A DNA stretch of 64,000 nt from Sabulibacter ruber (GCF_017355955.1 NZ_JAFFID010000001.1:806001-870000), one strand, 5' to 3'; shown: positions 53,606 through 63,397, counted from the stretch's first letter. Numbers and translations are program-made. Notes: generated by a model from the letters alone, not told the origin.

Positions 53606-54671
53606 AAACGCGTACCACGCCCAGCCCGGGTTTGCCGTTGGGCCGCATGATGCCGTTCTCCAGGATGAAACCACCAGAGACCACATCTTTGGCCAGGTCC
53701 AGGCTGCCGTCCAGGTCAATGTATTTGGTATTGGGGCAGGAAAACGCCGCGTGCAGCGCTGCCGTGATGCTAACGATGCTCTCGTCGTTGCAGCCCCACA
53801 TCAGGTCGATTCCGGCCTGCCGGGCCACTGTGCCTATCTGCCGACCGGCGTAGACACCGCCGCACTTCATAAGCTTGATGTTGTAGATACCGCAGGCCCT
53901 GGGTGATTGCGCAAGATTAAAAGCATCCACGGGAGAAAGCAAAGATTCATCAGCAGCCACCAGGTCTTTCACTGCATCAGGCAATTCCCGCAGATCATCT
54001 ACTACCGGGGCGGGCAGCGGCTGTTCAATCAGTTCTATGTCCAAGGCCTGTGCCTGAGTACAGAAATTGGCCAGGTCATAGGTAGTCCAGCCCTGGTTCG
54101 CGTCAATCCGGATGGTCACGTTGTGGCCATGGGCTTCGCGGAGTTTGATCAAGCGCTCCAGATCCTGCTCTAGGGTTTCGCCTACTTTTACTTTCAGGTG
54201 TGTGAACCCGCGGCCCACGTATTCCTCGGCCTCGGCCAACGTCTCCGCCACCGATTTTATCCCGATGGTGATGGAGGTGGGCAAAGCATCCAGGCGCTGT
54301 CCCAGGAAGGTGACCAAAGGTACCTCCAGGTACTTCGCGAACAAGTCATGCAGGGCGATGTCCAGGGCGGCGCGGGCAGCTGGGTTGCGGGGCAACCGGA
54401 GAGCCAGTTCTTCACACAATAATTGGAAGCTGCGGAGGTCCCGGCCGAGGAGCCATTCCAGGTTCTCGGGTTGCAAGGCGGCCATGGTATCAGAGAGCTT
54501 CTCTCCTACCACTTCGGCGCTGGGATTGCCGGCACCAATTCCGGTGAGGCCGTTCTCCGCGACAATCTCCACAATGACGTTCTCCACCGCTGAGACGGTT
54601 TTGAAAGCAATGGTATAAGGGCGGGTTAACTCTAAATTTTCTTTCCAGACGTTTATTTCTCTGATCTTCAT
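53604..54671 (-). CDS. Enolase-superfamily epimerase (dipeptide epimerase or DgcA-like racemase)
   Basis: The protein has 355 residues. The muconate-lactonising fold is complete: KxK pair in THLKVKVGETL (Lys160, Lys162), metal ligands Asp190 (RIDANQGW), Glu216 (IEQP) and Asp241 (AADES), opposite base Lys266 (IKLMKCGG), and the DxD (Asp319, Asp321) that characterises dipeptide epimerases. The classic reaction is L-Ala-L-Glu to L-Ala-D-Glu. However, the upstream gene encodes DUF1611 with a 4-nt overlap, the pairing known as DgcN-DgcA, in which this member racemises N-acetyl-D-glutamate. I favour a D-glutamate or D-Glu-peptide role; both fit cell-wall breakdown. Confidence 0.9.
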   Translation of the reverse strand: MKIREINVWKENLELTRPYTIAFKTVSAVENVIVEIVAENGLTGIGAGNPSAEVVGEKLSDTMAALQPENLEWLLGRDLRSFQLLCEELALRLPRNPAARAALDIALHDLFAKYLEVPLVTFLGQRLDALPTSITIGIKSVAETLAEAEEYVGRGFTHLKVKVGETLEQDLERLIKLREAHGHNVTIRIDANQGWTTYDLANFCTQAQALDIELIEQPLPAPVVDDLRELPDAVKDLVAADESLLSPVDAFNLAQSPRACGIYNIKLMKCGGVYAGRQIGTVARQAGIDLMWGCNDESIVSITAALHAAFSCPNTKYIDLDGSLDLAKDVVSGGFILENGIMRPNGKPGLGVVRV

Positions 54672-55741
54672 ACGGTGGTGGTCTCGTGCGCTAGTTCCTG
54701 CTTTACCAGTTCAATGATTTGGTCTACCCCGTCTTCCAAAGGAAGAATCACGGGTAGCCCAAGTTCCTGCTGGTATTGCTGCTGGTAGGTTCTGGCTTCG
54801 GCAAGGGTTAAGCCGGCGGTGTTCAAGGTCACGGCAATCACTTTGGAGCCGTAGAGCCTGATCAATTCAATTTCGGTGGTGATGGGCGGTATCTTAAAGC
54901 CGAGTTCCTCGTTGTCGTCATAAAACACGCGGGCGGGGGCGTGCTGCAGCACCACGTACTTCATCTGCCCGGAAACCAGATATTCAGAGCCGCACGGACC
55001 GCTGGGGTTGCGCAAAGCCGCCTGCCCCTCCACGAAGAAGACATCGGGTTTGTGCTCGGCGTAGCTCTCCAAAATGGCGTGCTCCAGTTCGCCGGACACG
55101 AAGTCGTTATAGGTAGAATCCAGGATGAAGCCTTTGCCGCGGCCCTGCATCCAGCCCGTCTGGCCGGTGAAGATCATCTGGGCCTTAAGGCCGACGCGTT
55201 CAGCAGCTTGGGTGAGCAGGCGGGTGGTGGTGCGCTTGCCCATGCGCACATCGGTGCCTAGCACGGCTACGCGCGGGGCCGGGATGTCCTTGATTTTGCC
55301 AGTCCAGAAATGGAGTTCGCTTTTAGGTTTGGGTTTGCGCACGTCAATCAGCTGCACGCCGTGTTCCTGGACCAGGGCCGCCAAGTCGGGCATATCGCTT
55401 AGATATTCGTGCAGGCCGCTAACGATGTTCATGCCATTTTTGATAGCCTCGGAGATGGTCTCCTTCATGGAAACCGGCAGTTTCCCGCCCTTCGGGGCGA
55501 TGCCCACCAGGCAGTACTGCGCCTTTTCGGGGCTGTTTTCCAGAAACTGGGTTAAATCTGCGTACACCGGAATGTTGCGGATTTTGCCGTCTACCACTTC
55601 CCCGGCATCCTTCCCCGCCGACACGGCATCAATGACTCCTATAATGTTAAATCGTTCGGTGCCCCTGATGAGGCCGTGCGCCGTTTTGGCGGGGTACTGG
55701 TTCAGCAGACCATCGGTGAGAATAATGGCATTTCCGTCCAT
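54668..55741 (-). CDS. DUF1611 protein (DgcN-like)
   Basis: The protein has 357 residues. An N-terminal Rossmann-type domain (about 5-145; IIGVIDAVSAGKDAGEVVDG) precedes a P-loop-like domain (VAVLGTDVRMGKRTTTRLL, about 165-185) with DVFFVEGQAALRNPSGPCG and a C-terminal TLNTAGLTLAEA region. This is the DUF1611 family, one member of which (DgcN) is reported as a D-glutamate N-acetyltransferase in D-glutamate catabolism. The 4-nt overlap with the epimerase gene shows they act together. I give the function as likely, not shown. Confidence 0.85.
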   Translation of the reverse strand: MDGNAIILTDGLLNQYPAKTAHGLIRGTERFNIIGVIDAVSAGKDAGEVVDGKIRNIPVYADLTQFLENSPEKAQYCLVGIAPKGGKLPVSMKETISEAIKNGMNIVSGLHEYLSDMPDLAALVQEHGVQLIDVRKPKPKSELHFWTGKIKDIPAPRVAVLGTDVRMGKRTTTRLLTQAAERVGLKAQMIFTGQTGWMQGRGKGFILDSTYNDFVSGELEHAILESYAEHKPDVFFVEGQAALRNPSGPCGSEYLVSGQMKYVVLQHAPARVFYDDNEELGFKIPPITTEIELIRLYGSKVIAVTLNTAGLTLAEARTYQQQYQQELGLPVILPLEDGVDQIIELVKQELAHETTTV

Positions 55742-55791
55742 CGTTTTGAATGAGTTTGGGAGAAGGTGAATAGAATAGAAAATAAAGGAAT

Positions 55792-55830
55792 CGTTTCGGG
55801 GCCGATTTCCAGAACCCAGCCCCGAAACAG
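55792..55830. repeat. Element A copy 23
   Basis: CGTTTCGGGGCCGATTTCCA then GAACCCAGCCCCGAAACAG. The stem is nearly perfect outside the core. It lies between the DUF1611 and M14 genes. Confidence 0.72.
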
Positions 55831-55837
55831 TTGTTAT

Positions 55838-57337
55838 TTACAGCACCAACCCGTGCAGCAGGTGGGGTTTGGTTTTGCTCAGATCGTACAGGTAGCCGTT
55901 GACGATGGCGTATTTCACCTGACCATCGGAAGTCTTGAGAGTGAAGTTCGCTCCCCGGCCCAGGCCTAATTCATGGTTCACGCGGCCCACCGTAGAAACT
56001 ACGTTCAAGGGAATATCCATGGGGTTCACAGAGTTGTCGGGCAGTTTCTGCAGCCGCACGGTGGTGTAACCGGCCGTCAGAAATTCCTGCACCCGCTCCG
56101 GGGTAAGTGCCTCCAGACCGGCCAGAGGTGTTTCGTACACTTTGCCGGGCACCAGCGTGAGGCCTTCGCCGTTCACCTCTTCATACCCATAGAACACGCG
56201 CATGTCGCCTATCTCCTCCACCGAACTGCGGCTGAAATACCCCAGGGGTGAGTTGTTGGTGGCTTCGTTCCGGTTGATTCCAATATCCAGGAGGGTGTTC
56301 CGGCCTTTTTCCTTGTACCGCACGTCTTTCAGCACCAGATCATAGAGGTTCCGCTGGTTCTGCGGAATTCTGAAGTAGTCTTTCACCTCGTGTTGGGTAT
56401 ATCCCTCCTCGCCAATGATCTGCAGGGCCGATAAGATGGCGGCGAAGTTGATCTGGCGGATGTACTGTTTCTCGGGATCGCCGGGGAAGCCGCCCGACTC
56501 AATCAGGATGAGGCTGGTGCCCCATTTCTGGATGTTGTCCCCGAAGGCGCGGGGCTCATGTTCGTCTGAGTACTTGGCCACCTGCCCCGGAATGAACTGC
56601 TGAATGCTCTCGTTCAAGCCAACAATGGTTTTCATGGCCCGCTCCCGCACCTCGTTCACCGATTGCTTGTAGTCGTAGGCCGGAGCCAGAAACGAAATGG
56701 TTGCCGGTTTCTCGGTGCTGCCCACGGTATAATACCGGCTCTGGTCGTGCAGGTTGAAACCGAACTCGGGCTTAATGCTGTCCCGCAGGCTTTTGAGAAG
56801 GCGGGCCTCCGGGCTTTGCAGGCGCAGGGCATCGCGGTTCAGGTCAATGTCCAGGTCGTTCCGGCGTTTGTATTTCTCGGCTCCATCGGGGTTGAGCATT
56901 GGAATAAAGTAGAGCGTGTTGTTCTTCAGAATTTCCTGGCGCACTGAGTCCGTAGCGTCTGAACCCTGCAGGTAGTTGAAGATGTCAAAAAGTGCCATGG
57001 TGGCCGTGGGCTCATCGCCGTGCATCTGCGACCACAGCATGATCTTTTTAGGTCCGGTCCCGGCTTTCACCAGGTAAATGTCCCGTCCTTCCACCGATTT
57101 GCCCGCTACCTGCACCTGGAACAGCGGATTCTGCTTCAGTTTTTCCAAAAGCGGAACAATGTCCTGGTGCTTGAACCTGCGATGCTTGATGGCGGCCTCC
57201 CGGTAGGTGGCGTGCTGGTCAAAAAACTGCTTCGCTATTTTAACCGAAGCCTCCGGACTTTTAGAAATAGGACTGTTCTGGCTGTAAGCCCCAAGAAGTG
57301 TCATGAAGAAATAAACAGTAATTACAAGTCTGCGCAT
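55838..57337 (-). CDS. Exported M14-family zinc carboxypeptidase
   Basis: The protein has 499 residues with signal peptide (LVITVYFFMTLLGAYSQ). The M14 domain has zinc ligands HxxE in SQMHGDEPTAT and a His in GFNLHDQSRYY, and the catalytic Glu in LILIESGGFPGD. Relatives remove C-terminal residues from peptides. A C-terminal region of about 180 residues follows with no recognised fold. The DUF1611-epimerase pair comes next in the same direction, so peptide degradation followed by use of D-Glu-containing products is a reasonable hypothesis, though the 97-bp gap holds an element-A hairpin. Confidence 0.9.
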   Translation of the reverse strand: MRRLVITVYFFMTLLGAYSQNSPISKSPEASVKIAKQFFDQHATYREAAIKHRRFKHQDIVPLLEKLKQNPLFQVQVAGKSVEGRDIYLVKAGTGPKKIMLWSQMHGDEPTATMALFDIFNYLQGSDATDSVRQEILKNNTLYFIPMLNPDGAEKYKRRNDLDIDLNRDALRLQSPEARLLKSLRDSIKPEFGFNLHDQSRYYTVGSTEKPATISFLAPAYDYKQSVNEVRERAMKTIVGLNESIQQFIPGQVAKYSDEHEPRAFGDNIQKWGTSLILIESGGFPGDPEKQYIRQINFAAILSALQIIGEEGYTQHEVKDYFRIPQNQRNLYDLVLKDVRYKEKGRNTLLDIGINRNEATNNSPLGYFSRSSVEEIGDMRVFYGYEEVNGEGLTLVPGKVYETPLAGLEALTPERVQEFLTAGYTTVRLQKLPDNSVNPMDIPLNVVSTVGRVNHELGLGRGANFTLKTSDGQVKYAIVNGYLYDLSKTKPHLLHGLVL

Positions 57338-57443
57338 TGGACCACAGTTTTAAGCTGTAGAAGCCAAAATTCTCTCCTGAGAAAGCGTTTCGGCAGGTTC
57401 ATGCGGTCAATGTAAGGACGAAATTCGGGTTACGGAAAAGAAA

Positions 57444-57467
57444 AAGGCAGAAATTGCTTTCTGCCTT
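57444..57467 (-). terminator. Terminator after tsaD
   Basis: Reading leftward, AAGGCAGAAA pairs with TTTCTGCCTT around a 4-nt loop and is followed by a T-rich tail. It lies about 110 bp beyond the tsaD stop. Confidence 0.85.
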
Positions 57468-57540
57468 CTGGTTGGTTTGAAGTTGTTGTCTAGAGAATGT
57501 TACTATAAAAGCGATTGACTACCTCATGAATTTCACAGCT

Positions 57541-57576
57541 GTTTCAAGCTCCTTTTCCAGAAAACAGCCTTAAATC
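57541..57576. repeat. Element A copy 24
   Basis: GTTTCAAGCTCCTTTTCCAG then AAAACAGCCTTAAATC. It reaches the tsaD stop codon. Confidence 0.65.
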
Positions 57577-58579
57577 AGACTTTCAGCCTTGGGTCTGGGC
57601 TGGCGTATTGGTCAGTGAACTCACCGGCAAGGTACTTGAAGTGGGCGGCCATGGCAATCATGGCGGCATTGTCGGTGCAGTACTCAAAGGCTGGGATGTA
57701 CACGTTCCAGCCGCGTTTTTGGGCAAATTCCTGTAAAGTAGCCCTTAAACCCGAGTTAGCCGATACCCCGCCCGCAATGGCGATTTCCTTGATGCCCTGC
57801 TCCTTGGCCGCCAGTACCAGTTTCTTCATCAGCGTCTGGATCAAGGCATTCTGGATGCTGGCGCAGATATCCGCGAGGTTGTTCTGCACGAAATCAGGCT
57901 CCGCGGCGGTGTTCTTCTTCACAAAGTTGAGGATAGAGGTTTTAATGCCACTGAAAGAGTAGTCATAACCGTCCAGGTTCACGATGGGGAACTGGAAGCG
58001 GTTGGGATCTCCGGTGGCCGCCAGTTTGTCAAGCATGGGTCCGCCGGGGTACGGCAAGCCCAGCAGTTTGGCTGATTTATCGAAGGCTTCGCCCACGGCG
58101 TCATCCGTGGTCTGGCCCAGCACTTCCATGTCCAGGTGGCTGCGCACCAACACAATCTGGGTGTGTCCGCCGCTCACCGTGAGGCACAGGAACGGGAAGT
58201 TGGGTTTGGGATCTTCAATAAAATGGGCCAGGATGTGGGCCTGCATGTGGTTCACCTCAATGAGCGGCAAATTCAACCCCAATGCGAATGATTTGGCGAA
58301 GGCGCTGCCCACCAGCAGAGCACCCAAAAGTCCCGGACCGCGGGTGAAAGCCACCGCATCTAATTGGCTTTTTGCTATATTTGCTTTTTGGAGCGCCTGC
58401 GAAACCACGGGTATAATGTTTTGCTGGTGCGCCCTTGATGCTAACTCAGGCACTACTCCCCCGTATTGCTCATGGATTGCCTGCGTAGCTACAATGTTTG
58501 ACAGCACGCGGCCGTTCTGAATGACGGAAGCCGAGGTTTCATCACAGGAAGATTCTATTGCTAAAATTGTAGGGTTCAT
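57575..58579 (-). CDS. tsaD: tRNA N6-threonylcarbamoyladenosine synthase, TsaD subunit
   Basis: TsaD transfers the threonylcarbamoyl group to A37 of ANN-decoding tRNAs. I use the ATG at 58579 (334 residues, MNPTILAIESSCDETSAS), the normal start; an extension to 58603 lies inside tamB. The ASKHA ATPase motifs are SCDETSAS, a HMQAHILAH metal site and FLCLTVSGGHTQIV. The C-terminal NAAMIAMA is as in the family. The start codon is 6 bp from that of tamB on the other strand. Confidence 0.96.
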   Translation of the reverse strand: MNPTILAIESSCDETSASVIQNGRVLSNIVATQAIHEQYGGVVPELASRAHQQNIIPVVSQALQKANIAKSQLDAVAFTRGPGLLGALLVGSAFAKSFALGLNLPLIEVNHMQAHILAHFIEDPKPNFPFLCLTVSGGHTQIVLVRSHLDMEVLGQTTDDAVGEAFDKSAKLLGLPYPGGPMLDKLAATGDPNRFQFPIVNLDGYDYSFSGIKTSILNFVKKNTAAEPDFVQNNLADICASIQNALIQTLMKKLVLAAKEQGIKEIAIAGGVSANSGLRATLQEFAQKRGWNVYIPAFEYCTDNAAMIAMAAHFKYLAGEFTDQYASPDPRLKV

Positions 58580-58585
58580 AATCCG

Positions 58586-61500
58586 TTGGAGACGCAAGAC
58601 CAAGAAGAGAAGCTAGAAAAAAAGAAAAACTACCCGCAAGTTATAGCAAAAGCTCTGTTAAAAATAATCCTGGGCTTGGTTATAGTAGTGGTGGTGCTGG
58701 TGGGAGCCCTCACCCTGGCTTTGCGTTTTCCGGCCGTTCAGACCAAAGTAGCCCAAAAAGCGGCCAGCATTCTCTCCAAAACCATCAACCACCAGGTGAC
58801 CGTGGGCCGGGTAGACATCAGGCCTTTCAAGAGCGTGCTGCTGCAGAACGTACGCGTGCTGGACCGCCAGAAGAAAACCCTTTTTTACATTGGCGAGGCC
58901 GATGCCGACATCAGTTTCTTCAACCTCTTCAAGCCCGACCGGCTGCACATCGCATCGCTTACCTTAACGGAGCCCGAGGCCAACCTGATCAAATACAAAG
59001 GGTCAGACACGCTGAACATGAGCACGTTCATCTCGTCGCTGGCCAACCTCATCACCAAAGACACCACCCAGGCCAGCAAGCCGTTTGACTTCAAGATTGA
59101 CGAAATAGTGCTCAAAAATGGGCACTTCACTTACCACAACTACAACGATCCGTTCATCCCCTACGGCCTGGATTACCAGCACCTGGACCTGGAGCGCATC
59201 AGCGGAAAATTCTCTGATATCCAGATCAAAGGCGATACCATCCATACCCTCATCACCAGCCTCACCACCATTGACAAAAAGTCCAAGACGTACCTCAAGG
59301 ACCTGGACACCCGCATGACCTTCGCGCCCACGTTCTGGGAATGGGACAAGCTGAACCTGCGCGTGAACAACAGCCACCTGGCCAACTACGTGCGCTTTGA
59401 CTACCGCGTGTTCTGGAACTTCAAGGAGTTCAATGACAGCATGAACGTAACCGCCTCGTTTGACAGCACTTACGTCACCTCAGATGATATTGCGCTGTTT
59501 GCGCCGGTGCTCAAAGACTGGAACGAAAAAGTGCTGCTCTCGGGCAAAGTGAAGGGCAAGGTGAAGAATTTCCGGGCGCAGGACGTGGACATCCGCTACG
59601 GCAAGTACACCCATATCACCGGCGATATCTCCGCCGATGGTTTGCCCAATTTCAGGAACACCTTCGCCGATCTGGTGCTGGGCCCCAGCTCCATCAATGC
59701 CCGCGACATCCGCCATTTCCTGCCTAAAAAAGCCTATGACATGGCGGCCCGGGCCGGAACAGTAAAGCTGAAGGGCGAATTCACCGGTTTCTATAATGAC
59801 TTTGTGGCGAACGGCGCCTTCCAGAGTGCGCTGGGGAACGTGGTATCTGATATCAACCTGAAATTCGATAAAAACAACATTGACCGCTCGGCTTATAGTG
59901 GTTACCTGAGAACCTCTGGGTTTGACGTGGGCGGGTTACTGGGTGACCGGAGCGTGCTCAAAACCGTGGCCCTGGACGGGCGGGTGCAAGGCAGCGGTTT
60001 CAGCCTGGAAACGGCTAAACTGAACATTGACGCCCGGGTTAACGCCATCAACGTTAACAACTACAACTTCCGGAACATTGTGGTCAACGCCGATCTGAGC
60101 CGGCAAACGTTCAACGGAGACCTCAGCATCAAAGACCCCAATCTTAACATGTCGGCTACGGGACAAATCAATCTGCAGAACAACCGGCAGGTGTTTGACT
60201 TAAGAGCCAACGTGAAACGAGCCGATCTGCGCTCTCTCGGCTTCACGAACCAGGGCGTGGTGCTCTCCACCAATGCCGATGTGGATTTCACGGGCATCAA
60301 ACTAGACGAGATTGCCGGCCTGGCTGAATTCAAAAACACCACCCTGGCTTACAGCGGCAGAACCGTCAATATTGACTCACTCACTGTTGAATCTCATTTC
60401 CATGACGGCATCCGGGAGCTGCACGTGGGTTCTGAGGTGATGGCGCTGCGGGCGGGCGGTAATTTCCTGTACTCTAGGTTATTTGCAGACCTGCAAACGC
60501 TGGTGGAGGAGTACAGGCTCAATCTGGAGAACAACCCCATCAAAATCGCCAATTACTACCGCCGTAAGTCTCCGATGCCACCGGCCTCCTACGAGGTGGA
60601 TCTGGATGTGCACCTGCGGCACATTGACCCGGTGTTGCAGGCCTTTGCCCCTGGCATTTCCATCTCTGATTTCTCCACCCTGGAAGGCACGTTCCGCAAT
60701 GGCCCTACCTCGGTACTCACCCTGATTGGACAGATGGACACCATCCGGTACGGCAAGTATGAGTTCTACCAGAACAACGTGGAGGTAACCTCTTCCAAGC
60801 TCTGGAACACGCCAGACGTGCTGGCCAACGCCATCATCACCTCAGACCGGCAGAACCTGGGCGGGGCGGGCAATACCGAGAAACTGTACGTGGAAGGGGT
60901 TTGGAACGAGCGCCTCATCAGCTTCTCCAGCAACATCGCCCAGACAGGCACTACCAACCGGGCCAACATAAGCGGGAACGTGGCCTTTGAGCAGGACAAG
61001 ATCCAGATTGTCTTCAACCGCTCCAACATCAACGTTTTAGACAAGATTTGGAGTATTTCGCCGCAAAACACCATTGTGTTTGAAGACGGCGTAGTGCGGT
61101 TCGATAACATTACGCTTTCCAACGGGCCGCAGAGCGTGAACATTTTTGGCGTACTTTCCAGAAATCCGCAGGATTTGCTTACCGTGAATCTGACCAATTT
61201 CCGGCTGGAGAACCTGAACCCGCTTCTGACCTCTAAAATTGATGGCCGCCTGAACGGCCAGCTGGAGCTACGGGACCTGTACAAAGATGTGCACCTTACC
61301 TCCCAGATCACGGTAGACACCTTCCTGATTGACAACCAACTCATTGGTAACATTGCCGGCACCACCAACTGGAACAACCGGGAAAGCCGCATGTCGGTGG
61401 ACCTGGGCATTAGTAGGGACGCTAAGAAAGTGCTTTCTCTCACCGGCACCTATGACCCGGATGGCGGGCAAAAGGAACTTGATCTACTGGCCGTGCTGGA

Positions 61501-63184
61501 CGATGCCCAATTGAAAATAGTGGAACCGGTCCTCAAAACCATCATGTCTGACCTGGGCGGCACCATGGACGGGCGCGTCAGGATCTCCGGCCGGTTAACG
61601 GGCCCCATCCTGAAAGGCTCCGTGATGGTCACTGATGGCTCCTTTGTGTTCAACTACCTGAATACGAAGTACACGTTCTCAGACCGGGTCTTCTTTACCG
61701 AGAACGATATCTCGTTCCAGAATGTGCGCGTGCGCGACATTTACAACAACGTGGCCATTGTGAACGGGGGTATTTTCCATGACGGTTTCTCTAACATGGT
61801 GCTGGACCTGCGGGCCCGGTTCAATAGGTTCATGGTTTTGAACACCACCCGCGCCGATAACCCGCTGTACTACGGCACCGCCTTTGCCACCGGCGAGGTG
61901 ACGGCCCTGGGCTCCACCTCCAACCTACAGGTGAACGTAACCGCCCGCAGCGAGAACAACACCAGCATTGCCATTCCGCTGGACAACTCCACCACATTAG
62001 AGAGGCAGAACTTTATCACCTTCGTGAACAACAACCCGGCCGTACGGGATACTGCCCGCACCGATACTACTACCACAATTGTGCGGAGAGGCGTAGACCT
62101 GAGCGGCATCAGGCTGAACTTTAATCTGGACGTGGATGAGAATGCCTACATAGAGCTGATTTTTGACGAACGCACCGGTGATATCATCCGGGGCCGGGGC
62201 CGCGGTAACATCCGGATGGAGATTGATACCCGCGGGGAGTTTGCCATGTACGGTAACTACGAGATTGTGCAGGGCCGCTACAACTTCACCATGTTGGGCG
62301 TGATCAACAAGGAATTTAATGTGCGGCCGGGTGGCACCGTGACCTGGAACGGTGATCCGTTGGAAGGGCTTTTGAAACTGACAGCCACCTATACCCAGCG
62401 CGTGTCTTTGGCGCCAATCTTGGGTGACCTGAGCCAGGAAGAACAACAATCAGCGGCGGCCAGGTCCCGGTATCCGGTAACGGCCGTAATGGAATTGGAC
62501 GGTCCACTCACTACCCCGCAAATCAGGCTGAACCTGGAATTCAACGACCCTCCTAGCCTGCTGGAAGACCAGATTACCCGCTACCTGACCAACATCCGGA
62601 ACGATGAACAGGAACTCAACCGCCAGGTTTTCTCTTTGCTGGCCTTCAAACGTTTATCGGCGCAGGATGAATTGCAGGTGGGCTTAGGCGTGGGTGATTT
62701 AGGCAGCAGCGTGGGCGAACTTTTCTCTAACCAGCTCAGCTATTGGCTATCGCAGATTGACACCAACCTGGAGGTAGACATTGGGGTGAGCGGCTACGGA
62801 AACCAGGTGCTGGACGATGTGCAGCTCAGGTTAAGCTATACCTTCCTGGAAGGCCGCCTGAAAGTTACCCGCGAAGGCAGCGTGAACAACAACCGCCTGG
62901 GCAATAACCGTTCTACCGCGGCCGGTGACTGGTCTGTGGAGTATTACCTGAGCAAGAGCGGGCAGTTGCGCTTACGGGCCACCTATGAAACCACGCCCCG
63001 GGACTTTGAGGCGAATGCCACAGCCAGCCGGCAAACCGTGAGCGTTCTGCACCAGGCCAACTTTGACCGGTTTGGGGAGCTGTTCCGCCGCCGTCGCCTG
63101 AGCAAACGCGCCCAACGCGCCGCCGACCGGGAACGGATGATTCGCCTGCAGGATGATACCCCAACTCCTCGGCAGAACCTGTAA
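58586..63184 (+). CDS. tamB: Translocation and assembly module TamB-like protein
   Basis: The 1532-residue protein has a TTG start at 58586; no in-frame ATG precedes the transmembrane anchor (about 25-47, LLKIILGLVIVVVVLVGALTL). The rest is a long series of AsmA/TamB-type beta strands (for example INVNNYNFRNIVVNADLSR and LNGQLELRDLYKDVHLTSQ) ending in a C-terminal TamB domain (about 1180-1480, with YEIVQGRYNFTMLGVINKEF and GDPLEGLLKLTATYTQRV). It should bridge the periplasm and move lipids or proteins to the outer membrane. It diverges from tsaD with 6 bp between start codons. Confidence 0.93.
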   Translation: METQDQEEKLEKKKNYPQVIAKALLKIILGLVIVVVVLVGALTLALRFPAVQTKVAQKAASILSKTINHQVTVGRVDIRPFKSVLLQNVRVLDRQKKTLFYIGEADADISFFNLFKPDRLHIASLTLTEPEANLIKYKGSDTLNMSTFISSLANLITKDTTQASKPFDFKIDEIVLKNGHFTYHNYNDPFIPYGLDYQHLDLERISGKFSDIQIKGDTIHTLITSLTTIDKKSKTYLKDLDTRMTFAPTFWEWDKLNLRVNNSHLANYVRFDYRVFWNFKEFNDSMNVTASFDSTYVTSDDIALFAPVLKDWNEKVLLSGKVKGKVKNFRAQDVDIRYGKYTHITGDISADGLPNFRNTFADLVLGPSSINARDIRHFLPKKAYDMAARAGTVKLKGEFTGFYNDFVANGAFQSALGNVVSDINLKFDKNNIDRSAYSGYLRTSGFDVGGLLGDRSVLKTVALDGRVQGSGFSLETAKLNIDARVNAINVNNYNFRNIVVNADLSRQTFNGDLSIKDPNLNMSATGQINLQNNRQVFDLRANVKRADLRSLGFTNQGVVLSTNADVDFTGIKLDEIAGLAEFKNTTLAYSGRTVNIDSLTVESHFHDGIRELHVGSEVMALRAGGNFLYSRLFADLQTLVEEYRLNLENNPIKIANYYRRKSPMPPASYEVDLDVHLRHIDPVLQAFAPGISISDFSTLEGTFRNGPTSVLTLIGQMDTIRYGKYEFYQNNVEVTSSKLWNTPDVLANAIITSDRQNLGGAGNTEKLYVEGVWNERLISFSSNIAQTGTTNRANISGNVAFEQDKIQIVFNRSNINVLDKIWSISPQNTIVFEDGVVRFDNITLSNGPQSVNIFGVLSRNPQDLLTVNLTNFRLENLNPLLTSKIDGRLNGQLELRDLYKDVHLTSQITVDTFLIDNQLIGNIAGTTNWNNRESRMSVDLGISRDAKKVLSLTGTYDPDGGQKELDLLAVLDDAQLKIVEPVLKTIMSDLGGTMDGRVRISGRLTGPILKGSVMVTDGSFVFNYLNTKYTFSDRVFFTENDISFQNVRVRDIYNNVAIVNGGIFHDGFSNMVLDLRARFNRFMVLNTTRADNPLYYGTAFATGEVTALGSTSNLQVNVTARSENNTSIAIPLDNSTTLERQNFITFVNNNPAVRDTARTDTTTTIVRRGVDLSGIRLNFNLDVDENAYIELIFDERTGDIIRGRGRGNIRMEIDTRGEFAMYGNYEIVQGRYNFTMLGVINKEFNVRPGGTVTWNGDPLEGLLKLTATYTQRVSLAPILGDLSQEEQQSAAARSRYPVTAVMELDGPLTTPQIRLNLEFNDPPSLLEDQITRYLTNIRNDEQELNRQVFSLLAFKRLSAQDELQVGLGVGDLGSSVGELFSNQLSYWLSQIDTNLEVDIGVSGYGNQVLDDVQLRLSYTFLEGRLKVTREGSVNNNRLGNNRSTAAGDWSVEYYLSKSGQLRLRATYETTPRDFEANATASRQTVSVLHQANFDRFGELFRRRRLSKRAQRAADRERMIRLQDDTPTPRQNL

Positions 63185-63186
63185 AT

Positions 63187-63226
63187 CTGTTTTGGGGCTG
63201 GTTTACAGAAAAGAGGCTGAAAAGGG
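63187..63226. repeat. Element A copy 25
   Basis: CTGTTTTGGGGCTGGTTTAC then AGAAAAGAGGCTGAAAAGGG. It begins 2 bp after the tamB stop and may help end that transcript. Confidence 0.68.
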
Positions 63227-63302
63227 GTTTCAGGCTCACGGAAGAGCTTTGCGCCTGGTCAAATAGCCGAAAGATTCGTCTACAATTCCTAGCCATTTGT
63301 CT

Positions 63303-63340
63303 GGGTTTTAAGCCTCTTTTTCAGAAAACACCCTAAAATC
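63303..63340. repeat. Element A copy 26
   Basis: GGGTTTTAAGCCTCTTTTTC then AGAAAACACCCTAAAATC, well paired. It is the second copy between tamB and ftsX. Confidence 0.7.
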
Positions 63341-63374
63341 ACTACCGGCTCCGTTCATCTTCTAAATAATTAGT

Positions 63375-63382
63375 TAATTTTG
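63375..63382 (+). promoter_or_regulatory. Promoter -7 element of ftsX
   Basis: TAATTTTG fits TAnnTTTG and lies 16 bp before the ATG, which would give a very short leader. No clear TTTG -33 element is seen. Confidence 0.55.
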
Positions 63383-63397
63383 CCGGCACACGTACTT

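Noticed and set aside
55125..55769. 214-aa rightward frame opposite the DUF1611 gene
   Set aside because: Shadow frame; the DUF1611 reading has complete family motifs.
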